A DNA stretch of 64,000 bases from Mesodorylaimus sp. YZB2_4 (Eukaryota; Nematoda; Enoplea; Dorylaimida; Dorylaimidae): the NCBI GenBank assembly GCA_030248295.1, contig JASANH010000117.1:181364-245363 (forward strand), given 5' to 3'. Shown here piece by piece: positions 37,732 to 49,744 of this stretch. A program made the translations under genes and the position numbers. Numbering within the stretch: position 1 is the first letter of the stretch; each line of letters begins with the position of its first letter. The notes under the pieces were generated by a model. The model did no database searches. It was not told the origin of the DNA and saw nothing but the letters and a program-made list of their open reading frames with translations.

Positions 37732-37950
37732 TCATATTTTCGATTTCCAGCAATAGCACTTCAGCAATTCCGCGAGACGATCGATTCCGGTCTTCGGTTT
37801 CTGCGATCTGAAAGTCCAGTCCGCAAGGAGTAAGACGTTGTACTCTTCTACATGGAAGATGTAAGGGTGTTCATTGTGCAAAGAGAAAAATGCCGCCACC
37901 TTGGTCACAAGAACTTGTTCGAGTTTTTGATGTCCGCTTCGCTTTGGTTT
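37732..37950 (-). CDS. possible terminal exon of unrecognised protein
   Basis: Minus-strand open frame ending in a stop at 37732. The translated segment (KLEQVLVTKVAAFFSLHNEH, then YIFHVEEYNVLLLADW, then GIDRLAELLKCYCWKSKI) has a protein-like composition and few rare codons. I recognise no domain. The 5' boundary is unclear and a tRNA-like repeat lies just upstream (about 38025-38085), so it could be a relic. Confidence 0.35.
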   Translation of the reverse strand, partial: KPKRSGHQKLEQVLVTKVAAFFSLHNEHPYIFHVEEYNVLLLADWTFRSQKPKTGIDRLAELLKCYCWKSKI

Positions 37951-38318
37951 CAGAAGCAGGCGAGTCACCCACAGCCCAGAGTGCCAGATAGTGAGTGTTT
38001 ACGATTCACAAACCAACCTCGATCGCCGGGAATTGAGCCTGGGGCCCTTTCACCAACCAATATAACTGTATGTCCCGCTGATCTACTTTTTTACTGTGTA
38101 TGGATTTATTTGGCTACAACTTTGGTTTGAAAGTTTTGAATCATGGTCTGTCACAATGCACAGATAAATGCCGAGGGCTAGCTTGCTGCCTCTGCTGATT
38201 GTTTTTTACTATTTCATCGCATCGCATAATCTTTTTTCATAATTACACCCTAACAATTCCTCTCGCAAAGAGTGCACTAAATCATTTCAAGGAGACACTC
38301 TATTCAAGTCACAGCAAG

Positions 38319-39659
38319 TCAAGGCTTACCCTTAGTAAATATATCGTGCCCAGCCGAGCCAGCTAGCACTTGACACTCGCAAGCTACCGGCGAATTAATG
38401 CTGTATTGTTGCCATTTTGGGGCGGCGTCTGTGCCAGAATTGTAGAGCACGTCGACACTGCGATACCGCTCTCGGCACTTGCCATAACCGCCCACACATA
38501 GGTTATCACTGGTATCACACGACAGTTCGTTGATGTATCGAGGGAAATACTTGGAGGAGAGCGTGCGCAGGGACCAACATAAATTGCATAAACCAACGTA
38601 ACCCGAGTTGTCGTCGAGGGGATCACCCTTTTTGTAAGAGCAATCCAAAGGCGTAGTGATGCCTAGCGTCCCCGAGGGGCTGCTCCCTGGCGGGTTGTCT
38701 CTCTTGTTCCTCCTCGGGGCGCTAGTGGGTGGCGAATAGAAAGGGTAGTGGGTTGTTGGAGTATTGTTCCAGGGCACAGTCGAGGCGAATGCAGAGTGAG
38801 AGCCAGAACCTGTGGACCCGTTTGTCCACGACGCATTCGATGTGCTCGTAACATTAGTTGTGTCAGGCCCGGGCGTTGTGGGTACTGTGGCCTTGGCGAG
38901 CTCTCCCAAGATCAACCAAGCTGCATCTTCGATTGCCCCAACGCTGGACAAACCCGCTGCCGGACTAGCCGGCCCATGAGCCCCATTGTTGCTGTTGTTA
39001 TTGCCGTTGCCGTTTCCGTTGCCATTGCTGCTGCTGCTGCTGCCAGTGTTCGATGATGTGAATGTGGGCTTCGCTGGGTTTCCTGACCTCCTGGAATGTT
39101 CCGGACCTGCTTTTCTGGAATCGGGTTTAGGCTGCTCTTGTAGACGCGTGCAATGCTTCGGCCCGTTATGGGCTCCATTTCCGACTACTTGCGGCGATAA
39201 CGGTGGGGCCAAGCCCAAACTAGCACTCTCCGTAGGTCCCCACAGCTTGAGCAGTCGCTCGCTCAGATCCTGATAGCACGCCATACATTCCAGCGACTTG
39301 CATTTTAGCGCATTTGGTTTCGATTGTGATGGCTGACCATCCCAGATCGGCTTCTGTCCAAATAGGTTCAACGCCTGGGACGGGTCTTGCGACATTGTGT
39401 CGACAAAGTTCATAATCACCTCGTCCAGGGTGGCGGCCTGGTATCGTTCATTATAAGCGATCCCAACGCACCCGCCGCCCGAGGGTGGTCGAACGCAGGG
39501 ACATATTCCGGGCGGATCATTGGGCGCCGATGGCGGTATGTCACGACTTCTAGTTGGCTGGCGCCTCGACAATATCTGCCCACCCAATGCTGGCAGTGCA
39601 AGCAGTAATAATAGGCACAATGAGAAGAGCGTTCTCGAGCGGTAAATTAGGAAATTCAT
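38319..39659 (-). CDS. secreted cystine-knot ligand precursor, Trunk/PTTH/noggin type
   Basis: 446 residues in one exon. It begins with a clear signal peptide (TLFSLCLLLLLALPALGG, residues 10-27). The pro-region has a small Cys-rich part (CPCVRPPSGGGC; CKSLECMACYQD) and a low-complexity Ser/Asn/Gly tract (about residues 205-225). A furin-like site RRNKR lies near residue 320. The C-terminal 126 residues hold eight cysteines in a pattern seen in Trunk, PTTH and noggin ligands: LCNLCWSLRTL, KYFPRYINELSC, LCVGGYGKC, YRSVDVLYN and VACECQVL. These families are secreted dimers that activate Torso-type receptors or bind BMPs; which applies here cannot be told. The frame ends at 38319, but AAG followed by GGTAAG near 38325-38332 could be a splice donor, so a few residues may be added by another exon. 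Confidence 0.8.
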   Translation of the reverse strand: MNFLIYRSRTLFSLCLLLLLALPALGGQILSRRQPTRSRDIPPSAPNDPPGICPCVRPPSGGGCVGIAYNERYQAATLDEVIMNFVDTMSQDPSQALNLFGQKPIWDGQPSQSKPNALKCKSLECMACYQDLSERLLKLWGPTESASLGLAPPLSPQVVGNGAHNGPKHCTRLQEQPKPDSRKAGPEHSRRSGNPAKPTFTSSNTGSSSSSNGNGNGNGNNNSNNGAHGPASPAAGLSSVGAIEDAAWLILGELAKATVPTTPGPDTTNVTSTSNASWTNGSTGSGSHSAFASTVPWNNTPTTHYPFYSPPTSAPRRNKRDNPPGSSPSGTLGITTPLDCSYKKGDPLDDNSGYVGLCNLCWSLRTLSSKYFPRYINELSCDTSDNLCVGGYGKCRERYRSVDVLYNSGTDAAPKWQQYSINSPVACECQVLAGSAGHDIFTKGKP

Positions 39660-41733
39660 GACAAATATTTGCGCAATAAACCCTAAAACAGGAGTAAAGA
39701 ATTTTATGATCAGGGCACCAGGATAAGGCTAGAATATTTATCTGAAAGCTGAGCTCAAAGTGTACCTCCATATCACGTCCATGATATCAAGGATGGAATT
39801 TGGATTTTCACGACTACAGCTGTTAGACCTCAGGAAATAATCCCGAATTTCGCCATGTAGTACAGCGAAAATCTGTTTCTGCCCTGACTCTTTCACATCA
39901 GAAAATTTAGAATCAGTCTGGCTGATAATGCCCTTTCAAACAATCCTTTTTACACGTCTAGATTCGCTCACAGTCAGACGAGCCTCAATTAGCCAAATAG
40001 TTTCTTTGGCAATCTAAAAATTTAGTAGGAATGAAAAACGGCACTCCCAGGCGACTTTAATCATCACCTGCGAGAAGTTATATTTTGTGGATCAAGAAAA
40101 GAACAGAGAGGGCAAGTGAAAATTCTCACAGCACCAATCAAGAGTACGCATTTTTCAGGCTATTTCTCCCAAAAAAGATCAGTCAGCGCCTGAAAAATTC
40201 TGATAACAGAACAGGCTTAGAAGCTGAATAAATCTTTAGCCAGTGCAAAGATTTTGGGAACTTCATTTCCTCCGGCGCAAGCCAAGACCAGGAACATAAC
40301 TCACCTATAAAAATAATGGATTTACAAGGTCATCTGACAAATGGCTAAGAACAAATACCAGGGATAGAAAATCGAGCTGTCACATGCTTCATAAAATACA
40401 TGCCCACGGAGTCACTAGAAAAACAAAATCGAAATGACGAATCAGTGTCGAAGTCGAGGCCTCCGCTTCTTTTCACCACTTCTCGCTTTGAAAAATAGGA
40501 CGTTCTTGCAGGTAGGCGTTGAGCATACACTCGACTGGGACAATTTTCTTCCATAATAGGAAGAGAAGAAATGCACAGACGCAAAATATGACGCAAACCG
40601 GTCACGATTTGTAGAACTTTCAAACTGACGCACATTTCATACAATTCAAGATGAACGAGTTGAACAGTACGAGTTTTGGAGGCCAACAAAAAGTGCACTC
40701 AAACTGACTGAACGAGTAAACTTTCTTCACCTTATCGTGAATTCAGATTGATCAAGAAAATGTATGTTCGCGAAATCTATTTTTGGCGCCTGTTTTCGAA
40801 TTATGAAATACAAAAGCTATGAAAAGTTTTTGTGATAAAACCTAATCCTGATCGTGAGCCGAAAATTTGTTGCAAATGCACCTCATTCTAACAAGCAGCG
40901 CAGGTTTTGTCGAATTATCATCTTCTTAGGAGCCACAACTAACAGTGGGATAAAATGGAGGCGGACAAGTTCTGCTATTACGCTAATCGTATCCTGCAAT
41001 AACGGAAATATCCTCCGCCCACGTTCTACGCACAACGAGTTGCACGCGTGAGAATCCGAGTCACAGAGTTGGAGGATCCAGAAGTGGGTGTATCCCTAGT
41101 ACTGTGTGTGTGTGTGTGTGGAAAAGGAACCAGCGCCGTTACCTGCTGGTCCTGCAAATCTATGTAACAGGTGCGCGTCGCGTGTCAAATCGTGGGATCT
41201 TGGGTGCCTTCTCAGGTCAACTCCATAAATAACTCTGTTACAGCACACCCAACACGGCTGGTTTCCTTTTATGGTATGCGGGCTCTCGGGCTGGTGTATG
41301 GCGCGATTCATGCTTGTCAAAAGGCCTTTGTAATTTTTCTGACAGGTCTGACTGAAATTTAGGACGTGCAAGTAACGATGGCAGAAAGGCTGTTAAAATG
41401 TCTCAACAACTCATTATCCATGAACTGTATGAGAGGATATGCGGGGCGAAATTGGGGCGACATGCGACTGTTAGCCCGCATATTGAGTGGCCGCTCAATG
41501 AGATGCTCGTCGTCCAAATGATAGCCGCAAACTCTTTTCTTGCGAAGAAGGAATCCCCAGGGCCTTCATGTCAGCCCACAGGTTCAGTGAAGAGTGTCCT
41601 GCATACTGACGCACTGGACACCCATGTAGCAAGTTTTAAGTATAGTAAGACAACGAAAGGTAGCTGCTCTAAAGTGTTTCATAATGATTTCTGTATGTAG
41701 CCCGTAATGCATTTCATATGAACATGTTCTCAA
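39660..41733. other. intergenic stretch, no gene recognised
   Basis: AT-rich. It holds a (TG)9 microsatellite at 41103-41120. Open frames at 40345-40698 (-) and 41398-41700 (+) have no recognisable features, and I do not call them. Confidence 0.5.
41103..41120. repeat. (TG)9 microsatellite
   Basis: Eighteen bases of perfect TG dinucleotide repeat in intergenic sequence. Confidence 0.9.
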
Positions 41734-42050
41734 TCAATTGTCATCGACACGAGCCAGACACTTCTCCAACAAATCCAAATTGCGGCCCACGTATTGAAGG
41801 GCCCGCTGGAACGCCTTACTGTCTTCTTTCATGGAATCAGCGTCGCTCATAATGTGATCAATGTTCAGATCGATGGTCTTCAAAATAAGCTTGCAGGCCC
41901 GTTTCTCCTGTTCTGTCGTTGTGTCCGCCAGTCCGAGATTGTCGTTTTTCGTCAGCAGTAGGGGGAATGCGGGTCGATCAGCGGCGAACGCCGTTTCAGA
42001 TGAGCGTTTCCCGTTGCTCGGCGGCTTTACATAACGGCTCTTTTGGTGCG
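41734..42050 (-). CDS. 3'-terminal exon of unrecognised coiled-coil-like protein
   Basis: An open reading segment of 105 codons without an ATG start that begins at a splice acceptor (TTTTCCTTAG before 42050) and ends in TGA at 41734. The last 55 residues are strongly helical with heptad spacing (ACKLILKTIDLNIDHIMSDA, SKAFQRALQYVGRNLDLLEK, CLARVDDN). The first half is basic and Pro/Ser-rich (RYVKPPSNGKRSS). I do not recognise the family. Upstream exons should lie between 42051 and 44637 on the minus strand, joined in phase 1, but I could not identify them. Confidence 0.65.
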
Positions 42051-44637
42051 CTAAGGAAAAAGTGAAGAGACATAAATTATTGACGAAGCTATCTAAATCT
42101 GTGTTATCACTGTGCCAAGTTCAGGAAAGCTGTGAGACTAATTTCCACTCATGCTGTTCGTGTGATTGGTATTAAATGAGCGATTTGTGAGCACAAAATC
42201 GGCTTCCAACCATCATTAAAGAAAGTGCTTAAAATTTCACGCTGTCGACTTGAGAAAACGACTGTGGACAAACTGTTTTATGGAGCAGACTGCTGTGAAA
42301 CAATTGGATTAATAAGAGTTATTCCAGTCGGGGAAAAGTACAGGGCGCAAACTGTAGCTTAGGGCAACAGGGAGCCGATAATGGGCGTGTGATTTATGTG
42401 TGGCTGCCCATACGTTCGTACTTTTATCCGCGGCCATGCCTGACTTTTGCGAAGGCATTGGGTACATCACAAGCATAACTACGGAAGCCGGGCAGAGAAC
42501 ATAAAATTTCTAATTGAACCGAGCTATTGCACAAAGCAATCTTGGGGAAGCCTTGCTAGCCAGGGCTCCCTTTACATCTACATAGAGCTATCGCGTGCCA
42601 CTATTCCGATTCAATTATCGGACCCATATCAACCCATACAGACAAAATATTCAACTTTTTTGCTAACTCTGTCAAATAACGTCTGCTGATGTTCTGGAAG
42701 ACACACTTTTTCACACTGTTTATCTCAAGTGCATTTTTGTCTTTTTGTAGGGTAGGGACCTCGGTAATTCATGTTCATGCTTTACCACATCACCAAACGC
42801 TCATGCTCACTCAGGGGTGAAGGGACACATGAGTTTAACACTCGTCCGTAACTGCACACCTGGCGTGAGAGGGAGGTCTAACCCACCAAGCCACGAGAAC
42901 CTTTTTTCAGCTCCTAAAAATTACAAAAAGACATACTTGAGACAAAGAACGATCCTTGGACTAGGGCCGATATTTCCAAGAGGACAAGGAAATACAAGGC
43001 TGCTCGGACTGCTGATGTGCTGGCCATGGGGTCGTCAATGGGAATGCAAGGCGTGTTTGCAGCAGTTACAGTATCCCTGAAACAGAGAAGAGTACTCGAG
43101 CACTGTAGACCCGATCCAGAATGCGAACCTAGCTAGCCGCCATCCCCCCAAGCCAACTAATCGTATTTCCTCGCCCATCTACATATAAATAGGGCATCTG
43201 CTTAGTAGGCAGCCGCGCATCAGGGATCGAATGTCACATGGATTTCATGTGATGCATCAGCCAGCTTATTCCCTTGTTAGCACATATTGGCGGGGCATTT
43301 TTCGTTAATGAAGACACAGGGCAAAATAACAGAATTACTTCTCGCCCACCACCCCAAATCCAGATCACGCGAGCAGCCCAACTCGTCGCTCAACATCTTT
43401 GTCTCTTTCATCGGTGCTCTCAAGACCTTGTCTCCCATCGGCACAGCGTGATCACCAGCAAACGATGCCAAACACAAGACCACACTCCGAGAGTCATCCT
43501 CATTTGCACCGCCTCCATCTTGGCAAGGCTGCGAAGCGAGAGGAAACTTTGAAGAAAGCACGCTCTGATGGTCGTTAGGCCAACCATGATGCCTCTGAAT
43601 GGCATCGCACAAATACGCCCACCATTTCCGCCCCAATAGCCCTGTTAAACGCACCGAAAAAGGCGTTTACTTCTATGCTTACGAGCAATAGAAGAAATCT
43701 GCTCTCTGTCAGCTGCCTGCTGCCAATAAAAGTCATTCGATGACCATGGATTCCGCCTGAAACTGGCCCTTTTACGCGCTCTACACCGGCCTAAATGAGC
43801 CAGGATTTAATTACTGTATCGGAGAATGGCATTTGCTGACCAACTCGCTTCATCTAATAACTATCCAATATTGCTCTTTTTTTTACGTTTTTATAGTCTT
43901 ATACGACCAAATGTCAGTGGTCTTTTCTAAAATGCCCTCAGAATCGCCTCGATGCCGTTTTTGTCAATCCGGCAGAGTGAATTTATGGCCAACACAGCAA
44001 TGATTTCACTCATTGACTCTTGTTTACACAGCCTAAAAATGAAAAAAGAAAAGATTCGCCTGGACCAAAACAAAATGACCGAAGCTTATTTGCATTTAAA
44101 GAGCCCGATCGACGCCTAATCGTCAAGGGAGGCGGGCAAAAACACTTTTTGCTTCCAGTCAGGTGAACACGTGGACGACGATTGCTGCATCGAGGCATGC
44201 TTGCATGAACGTGAACAAAGGTACCGAGATACACCCACCTGAAAAATATGACCCTAAGGAAGCCGATCTGAAGGGTCTTGAAAACAAGTTACTTAAATGC
44301 CACGCGGATGAAAATCAGCGAGAATTTTCCACGCTTTGATTACGACCTGTGACAAAGGCACGTATTTCATACATAATGAAGTTGGCGGCTCCTCAGATCA
44401 CAATTAATCTAGCTTATTCTCCCAAATAGATCACATCACGCGACGCTTGAACAGACCTCCGCTGACTTACAGCAGCTTTGCTTATCAGAATTTCTCGCAG
44501 TTACTAGTCTCCAAGTCGCCCCTTGCTTATCACCTTCTCGTTCCATATCCTCTGACATACAGGACTAAGCAAGGACACATCTCGAAAAGGTGCGTTCTAT
44601 TGCAGAACAGAATAGTCACCCGCTAATTAACTAAACA
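42051..44637. other. unresolved region upstream of the 41734-42050 exon
   Basis: Should contain the 5' part of the minus-strand gene that ends at 41734 and the 3' flank of RMND1. One SINE sits at 42768-42900. No exon could be supported by both splice signals and protein similarity. Confidence 0.4.
42768..42900 (-). repeat. tRNA-derived SINE, family 1
   Basis: Minus strand: TCTCGTGGCTTGGTGGGTTA, CTCCCTCTCACGCCAGG, then TGTGTCCCTTCACCCCTGAG and GGTGATGTGGTAAAGCATGA. Head and tail are both present, in the same order as in the 23713-23866 copy. Confidence 0.7.
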
Positions 44638-46714
44638 TCACCACGTTTTCCAAAAGTGATAAGCATCGAATAAGACTTCTAAGCAAATGAGGTATATGAT
44701 CAGCCATTCTAACCGGGCACTGTGCATGACGGCAAGTTCTTGCATGATAAGCTGAATCAAAGCCATGGCATCGTCTAATTTCTTATTGAAAACGTTTACG
44801 CGTCGTCGAATGCACAAGATTTCGCTTGCCTGGTCATAAAGTTTTTCGAGTCCTTCTCGTTCCCAATAAAAGTCCGGGTGGTCCAGCAAATCCGAATGCA
44901 AACTGACGTTGTGACGCAGCGACGTTAGTCGGCCAGCGTAAGTGATAGCACGTTTCTTGTGCAAAGAAATTGTACCCTTGTTCATAGCCTCAGTCACATC
45001 TTCTAAAGTGGCGGCTAGAGTTTCGAAATCCGATTCCCACATCGAAAGCTGAAACGCAAAACCACTTGTTAGGGGCGTAAATGTGCGACACAACTGACAG
45101 TACTGGAATCCTCAAAGGCCAGAACCCTCAGGTACGATTGAGGGTAAACTGACTGGTATGATGACGATAGCGTCAGATTTGTTTTAATCAAATGCCGCGA
45201 GGCTGCAGCAAAGATGGGCAGGGAGAACAAGCAGATCTATCACGTGTGGGAAAGCTCCGCTGTACTTCTAGCTGTCATTTTACAAAACACCGCACGAAGA
45301 GGTCTTCAAAGACGAAGAGTCCGGAGACGTGACCACATAATTTCATGTAACACATTTGTTACAATAGCCCGATGCTGTGATTTGATTTGTGAGCCAGTCA
45401 AGATGTGAGCTTTGCAGGCCCACCGCCATCGTAGCAAGTAGGTTGGTGATATGAGCATTGTTAAAATGGGATGGGAAAGTTATCAAGCCAGATGTCGAAC
45501 AGCTAACCAAGTGTGAGAAAGGCTTGGACATGGGTCAGTGTGAGAAAGAGATGGTCGAATAAAATAACATGAGAAAATGGCACTCGCTTTTTTGTAAATC
45601 GTCATCGTATCAGGGGCTTGGGGGTATTTTCCACGAGACTGCGAAGGCGAGGTAACTTTTTCGGTCGACCACGCCTAGGGGCTCTTATGCCCGCACATGC
45701 ATTCACAGAAACGGGTACAGGGGAGTTGGAAAATCTTTGTTCCTCCACTCGCCTAGGCAAGTGGTCCGAAAGGTCAAAACGGGTCATTCTTACTTGAACC
45801 GATGCCGACATGACATTCGAGACCGTATATCGTTCCAATAACTGCCAATGACCATCTTTGCCAGCAGCGTCCAAATATAGGATCTCTTTTCGAAAGCGTC
45901 CATGCCTGATTCCAATCCTTTCTTTGATCTCAGCATTCCTGCTCTCCTCCACTGCACCCTCGATCTCTTGACTATAATCGTGATGAACGTAAATCAACCT
46001 CTCGCATTCTTCTTTTACAAGCGATGTATCGTAAGACTTCTGCTCAAACGGGCGAAGACGACGTAAGAAATCTAAGCGTTCAGATAAGGGAACGTCCCAA
46101 AAAACGACAGCTCCGTTACTGAAATCGAAAATCACGTTTTTAAATGCTTTTATTAGTTAATAAAGAATCAGCCCTTACCTAAAGACAAAAATTTCTTTGC
46201 GAGAAAACTCCTCACCAAGTCTCGATCGTGGTGTAAGATGGAGGACGTCCGGCAAGTCACTCGCGATCACGCTTACTTCATAACTGTTGTCCTCTTCCAA
46301 AGATTGACCCATTGGTTCCATTTTGTATTCTTCAGCAGTCGCATAGGCCCAGATATTCCAATCAAATCGACGAGCCCGTCGTTTCTCGTCGACAGCTTCT
46401 TTCACTGCGAACGAATGCGGAGTGTCCTTCATTTTCGATGGAGTTCGGAATTTGGGACCTCGTTTCGAGATGTTAGCAGCTTTTTGACTCGTTTGATCGG
46501 GAATTGAGTAAAGCAGTTTCGAAGATAAAGTCCTTGCCTGGGATGAATGATCAGAAGTGAAAAGGCCAATTCGGGACGTCGGCCATGATGAAATCTTGAT
46601 GGTGCTGCGGGAAAATCTTTGCAACGCAGGAAAAGTACGAAGAGCCGAACACGAACGAATGGGACTGAAGACGCAATGAGCAACAGTGCGCAGCGGAAGG
46701 AGAGGCAGCATCGC
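44638..46714 (-). CDS. RMND1: RMND1 homologue (DUF155 mitochondrial protein)
   Basis: Mitochondrial inner-membrane protein needed for mitochondrial translation in animals. Exons 46714-46179, 46118-45794, 45048-44638; 1,272 bases, 423 residues (human 449). I chose the Met at 46714 over the one at 46816 because it starts a Ser/Arg-rich presequence suited to mitochondrial import (LPLLPLRTVAHCVFSPIRSC). The DUF155 core runs from RRFDWNIWAYATAEEY through EIFVFSNGAVVFWDVP, with the exon 1-2 junction inside it. It continues through CERLIYVHHDYSQEI, ERYTVSNVMSASVQLSMWE and a helical region (LTSLRHNVSLHSDLLDHPDF). The C-terminal membrane segment (LEWLIIYLICLEVLFDAYHF) is the usual RMND1 end. Phases agree at both introns. 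Confidence 0.92.
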
Positions 46715-47224
46715 GGGAGCCCATTCAATTATAATGAATCCAAGTATCAAGATGGATTTTTGATTTTTTAACAAAGTTTTTAGAATTGACGAAGGCGCTT
46801 CTTGCAGACAATTCAAATCGCTTATCGACTGGGCGGGAAACTCAAAATTGTAGTATAAACTACTACGATTGCCTTTCTCACCAATTTACGTATGTATGTA
46901 CAGTATTAGTATTTCAGGCAGCATTCATGGCTGTGGGGCCTCGGGCGCACAGATGATTGTTCGTGTGATCGATGGTCTTCGTGTGACAAGTCTCATGCCT
47001 TGCAAAGAACAGGATGGGTAGGCGCTTACCGGATTTTTCGCCTAGTTTATTCCACTCTCATCTGGTTTTAACGGATGTATAATAGCAGACGAGACTAGAT
47101 ACTATGTAATTATACTCTATGGCGTCAGAAAATTGGTTTTACTTTTTTTGCCAGCATTCCAGCTAATCTAGGACAAGAGAGCCTTCCTTGGTATCAAACG
47201 AAACAGCACTTTCGATGCCCGCCT

Positions 47225-47899
47225 TCATACCTGTGAACTTTTTAATATCACTCCATTCCCTTTCTTGATGTCTATATCGTGTTTTGACAGAGTCGTGAGG
47301 GCTACGATCACAACCGCCATTGAAAATATGGCCCACATAATGCCACCAGCTAATGAGTCCATAAAGAGAAAATAGAGTACCAAGACCGTCATATGCGGGC
47401 CCCCATTCCATCGCCCACCAGAGGCATCAACCAGTCGATCCTTCAAGTCGAACGCCTCTATGCTTATGATAACTAGAGCGATCGACATTGCCACGATACC
47501 TGCAACTTGAACCGCCAAGAATATATGCAAGAATGTTGATCGGTTTTTTAATATACCGTAGAGTAGGAGACCGGTGGCGATAAAACCAGTGACTGCCCCG
47601 ATAGCCAGGGCGATTAGGGAGAAAGAGGGATATTTCAGGACGAGCACCACGGGGATATCACTGAAACTACCATCGGGCCCTGAGTAGGGTACAGAGAGAT
47701 TTGATTGGTTGGACGAGCGAGATGAGGTGTCGGTGCTTGAAGCGTCTACCACAGAATCTGGTTGAGAGAAAACGACATATATCGTCAACAGTACCATATG
47801 GAGTACAAAGAACATTTCCACAACTCCAATTATCCAAACACATGTTCGAATGTGAAAGCAGCACAATCGCCTTCTTTCTTCCATAATAACGGCCCCCAA
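47225..47899 (-). CDS. four-transmembrane protein, LAPTM/DUF7027-like
   Basis: 224 residues with four hydrophobic segments: TCVWIIGVVEMFFVLHMVLL (about 19-38), SLIALAIGAVTGFIATGLLL (about 94-113), FLHIFLAVQVAGIVAMSIAL (about 123-142), and LVLYFLFMDSLAGGIMWAIF (about 174-193). The start RRRLCCFHIRTCVWIIG resembles the short Cys-rich leader of invertebrate LAPTM-like/DUF7027 proteins. A polar Ser/Thr loop (about 43-78) lies between helices 1 and 2. The second Met (residue 6) may be the true start. At the 3' end, CACAG followed by GTATGAAGG could be a donor to a further exon; as read, the stop is at 47225. Transport or lysosomal roles are only suggested by family. Confidence 0.75.
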   Translation of the reverse strand: MGAVIMEERRRLCCFHIRTCVWIIGVVEMFFVLHMVLLTIYVVFSQPDSVVDASSTDTSSRSSNQSNLSVPYSGPDGSFSDIPVVLVLKYPSFSLIALAIGAVTGFIATGLLLYGILKNRSTFLHIFLAVQVAGIVAMSIALVIISIEAFDLKDRLVDASGGRWNGGPHMTVLVLYFLFMDSLAGGIMWAIFSMAVVIVALTTLSKHDIDIKKGNGVILKSSQV

Positions 47900-49740
47900 A
47901 AGTTTTTAGCCAGCAGACAAAACCTGCTCAAAAAATCCTATCGATTTTTCGCACTGTAGTCAACAATTATTGCAACCGGGCACGCATACCCGAGTTCTAC
48001 AAAGAGGTGTCACATGAGACACTGCCAAACCCCTGAGAAACGGACTGCGAAAAACGAAAAAGGGGCGGGTTCTTAAGACACTGCAACGCCGACGCTGGTG
48101 AACCCACTCACCCCCCCCCCCCCCCCCGAATTGTCGTCGTTGCGCGCAGAATGGGCGGGGCGGGGCGAGACTAGAAAGCAAAGATTGTTTCAGTATATTC
48201 CATCTCCTGTTTTGTCCTGCACGTCCACGCTTGCGATATGTTTTCGACATTCGGAAAAATGGTCGGTCAGCGACTCGCTCGCAGACCCCAGGTCATGTCG
48301 GGATAAACATTTGGCCTGATGTCAGCGTTTTATCATGTTGGGCATAAAAGGCAGGCTTACAGGGGAAATCTCGCTAATTGCTACATCTGTTGCAAAGCAG
48401 TCAGCAGTCTCTAAAAACATCGCAAAATACTGCCAGTGGCGCCTAATTCAAATTTTCTATCAAACGTAGCCTCTCTGTGTAAGGTGTTAATAATCATAAT
48501 AATAATGGATGAAATTCGAAGTCGCATCAGTGTTTGATACCATATCATTCGCAAGGTCATGCGAACATACCAGTTTATTTTTCACCCTCTCCTGCACGTG
48601 ATTCACTCCAGAAACCACAGTGATCGTGATCTAAAATAATTATTCTATGCTATTTTACGTACTGCTTACTGCTTACTAGATTGCCAGTACATGCAAGTTC
48701 AAGAATATGCGGACTAGACTGCAGATTATACTGGTTTTGCTCAAACACAATTTTGTTGCAGGTGTTGTGACTATTACCAGTTAAGGACCCCAAGAATTCT
48801 TGGAGTATTTCTTGTATCGTCTGTGCCCAGCTGTATAACAGGATGGTCCAACTGCAACTGGTCTACCTAGTCGGCCGCCCCTTCTGCTACTAGCCGGTAT
48901 TGTGTCTAATCGACGAAGTACAATCCGCACAAGAACGGAGAAGGCTGCCTGACATGTGACGATATACTATAATGCAACGCAAACTGGTGGAGTGAAGCTA
49001 GTGACTTTGTAGGGCTGCCAGACTCTCATTACCGGCCGTGTCAGAGTCAAAGAGAGGGTAGGGATTGGTAATTTTGGCATTTGGTTCTACGAATAGGAAT
49101 TAATGGACGGAAATGTGAGAAGAACTGCTATCGCACTGGACACGAGGCGATTCTCGGCACTGTTGGGGGGGGGGCGGTCAAAATGATCCTTCCATTTGGC
49201 TAGTATCCAGGTCGGCTGCATGCTAGTTTTTGGCCGTCACATACGACTTTATCCAATACTTCGAGGTGTCAGATGTCCGCACTCTACAGTGAAGGGGAAC
49301 AACACACGAGTCGATTCACCCAGCCGCTGGGTCGAATACTCATAAAGCTGCTGAAACCCACTCCGCGTGGCATTCGCCTAATCCACCTGCAGTAGGCCAC
49401 GAACCTCTGTACTGAAGGGGCTCCATTAGGAGGCCTCAGTCAGTGAAGTATGTTGACTATCTATGCTCCTATGCCGTGCTCGCACCCGCTTTGGCGCGTG
49501 GATAGAACGCAAGCGATCTCCTGGGAAGCTGATGGTGGTGATGATGTGCGACTGAAGGGCACAGTGACCATTCTTAGTTTCACTGGACTGATGCAAATTG
49601 AAAAGTGCGCTCTGCGATGAGGCTAAACAGCGATTCTATCCAATGCTATCAACAGAAAAGTTAAAAGATGGCCTGGGTTGGGTGCTTGCACCGACAGGAT
49701 CGTATATGCTTTCTTAGCCATTGCCTTTGTTGCTTTGGCC
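47900..49740. other. intergenic region, no gene seen
   Basis: Contains a 17-base C run at 48111-48127 and a 9-base G run near 49165, plus low-grade repeats. No coding exon is supportable. Confidence 0.5.
48111..48127. repeat. 17-base poly-C run
   Basis: Uninterrupted C homopolymer 0.2 kb upstream of the start codon of the 47225-47899 gene, which is on the minus strand. Confidence 0.95.
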
Positions 49741-49744
49741 AAAC

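Noticed and set aside
43277-43654. 125-codon minus-strand open frame
   Set aside because: No family resemblance and it overlaps a comparable plus-strand frame; it could not be joined in phase to the 41734-42050 exon.
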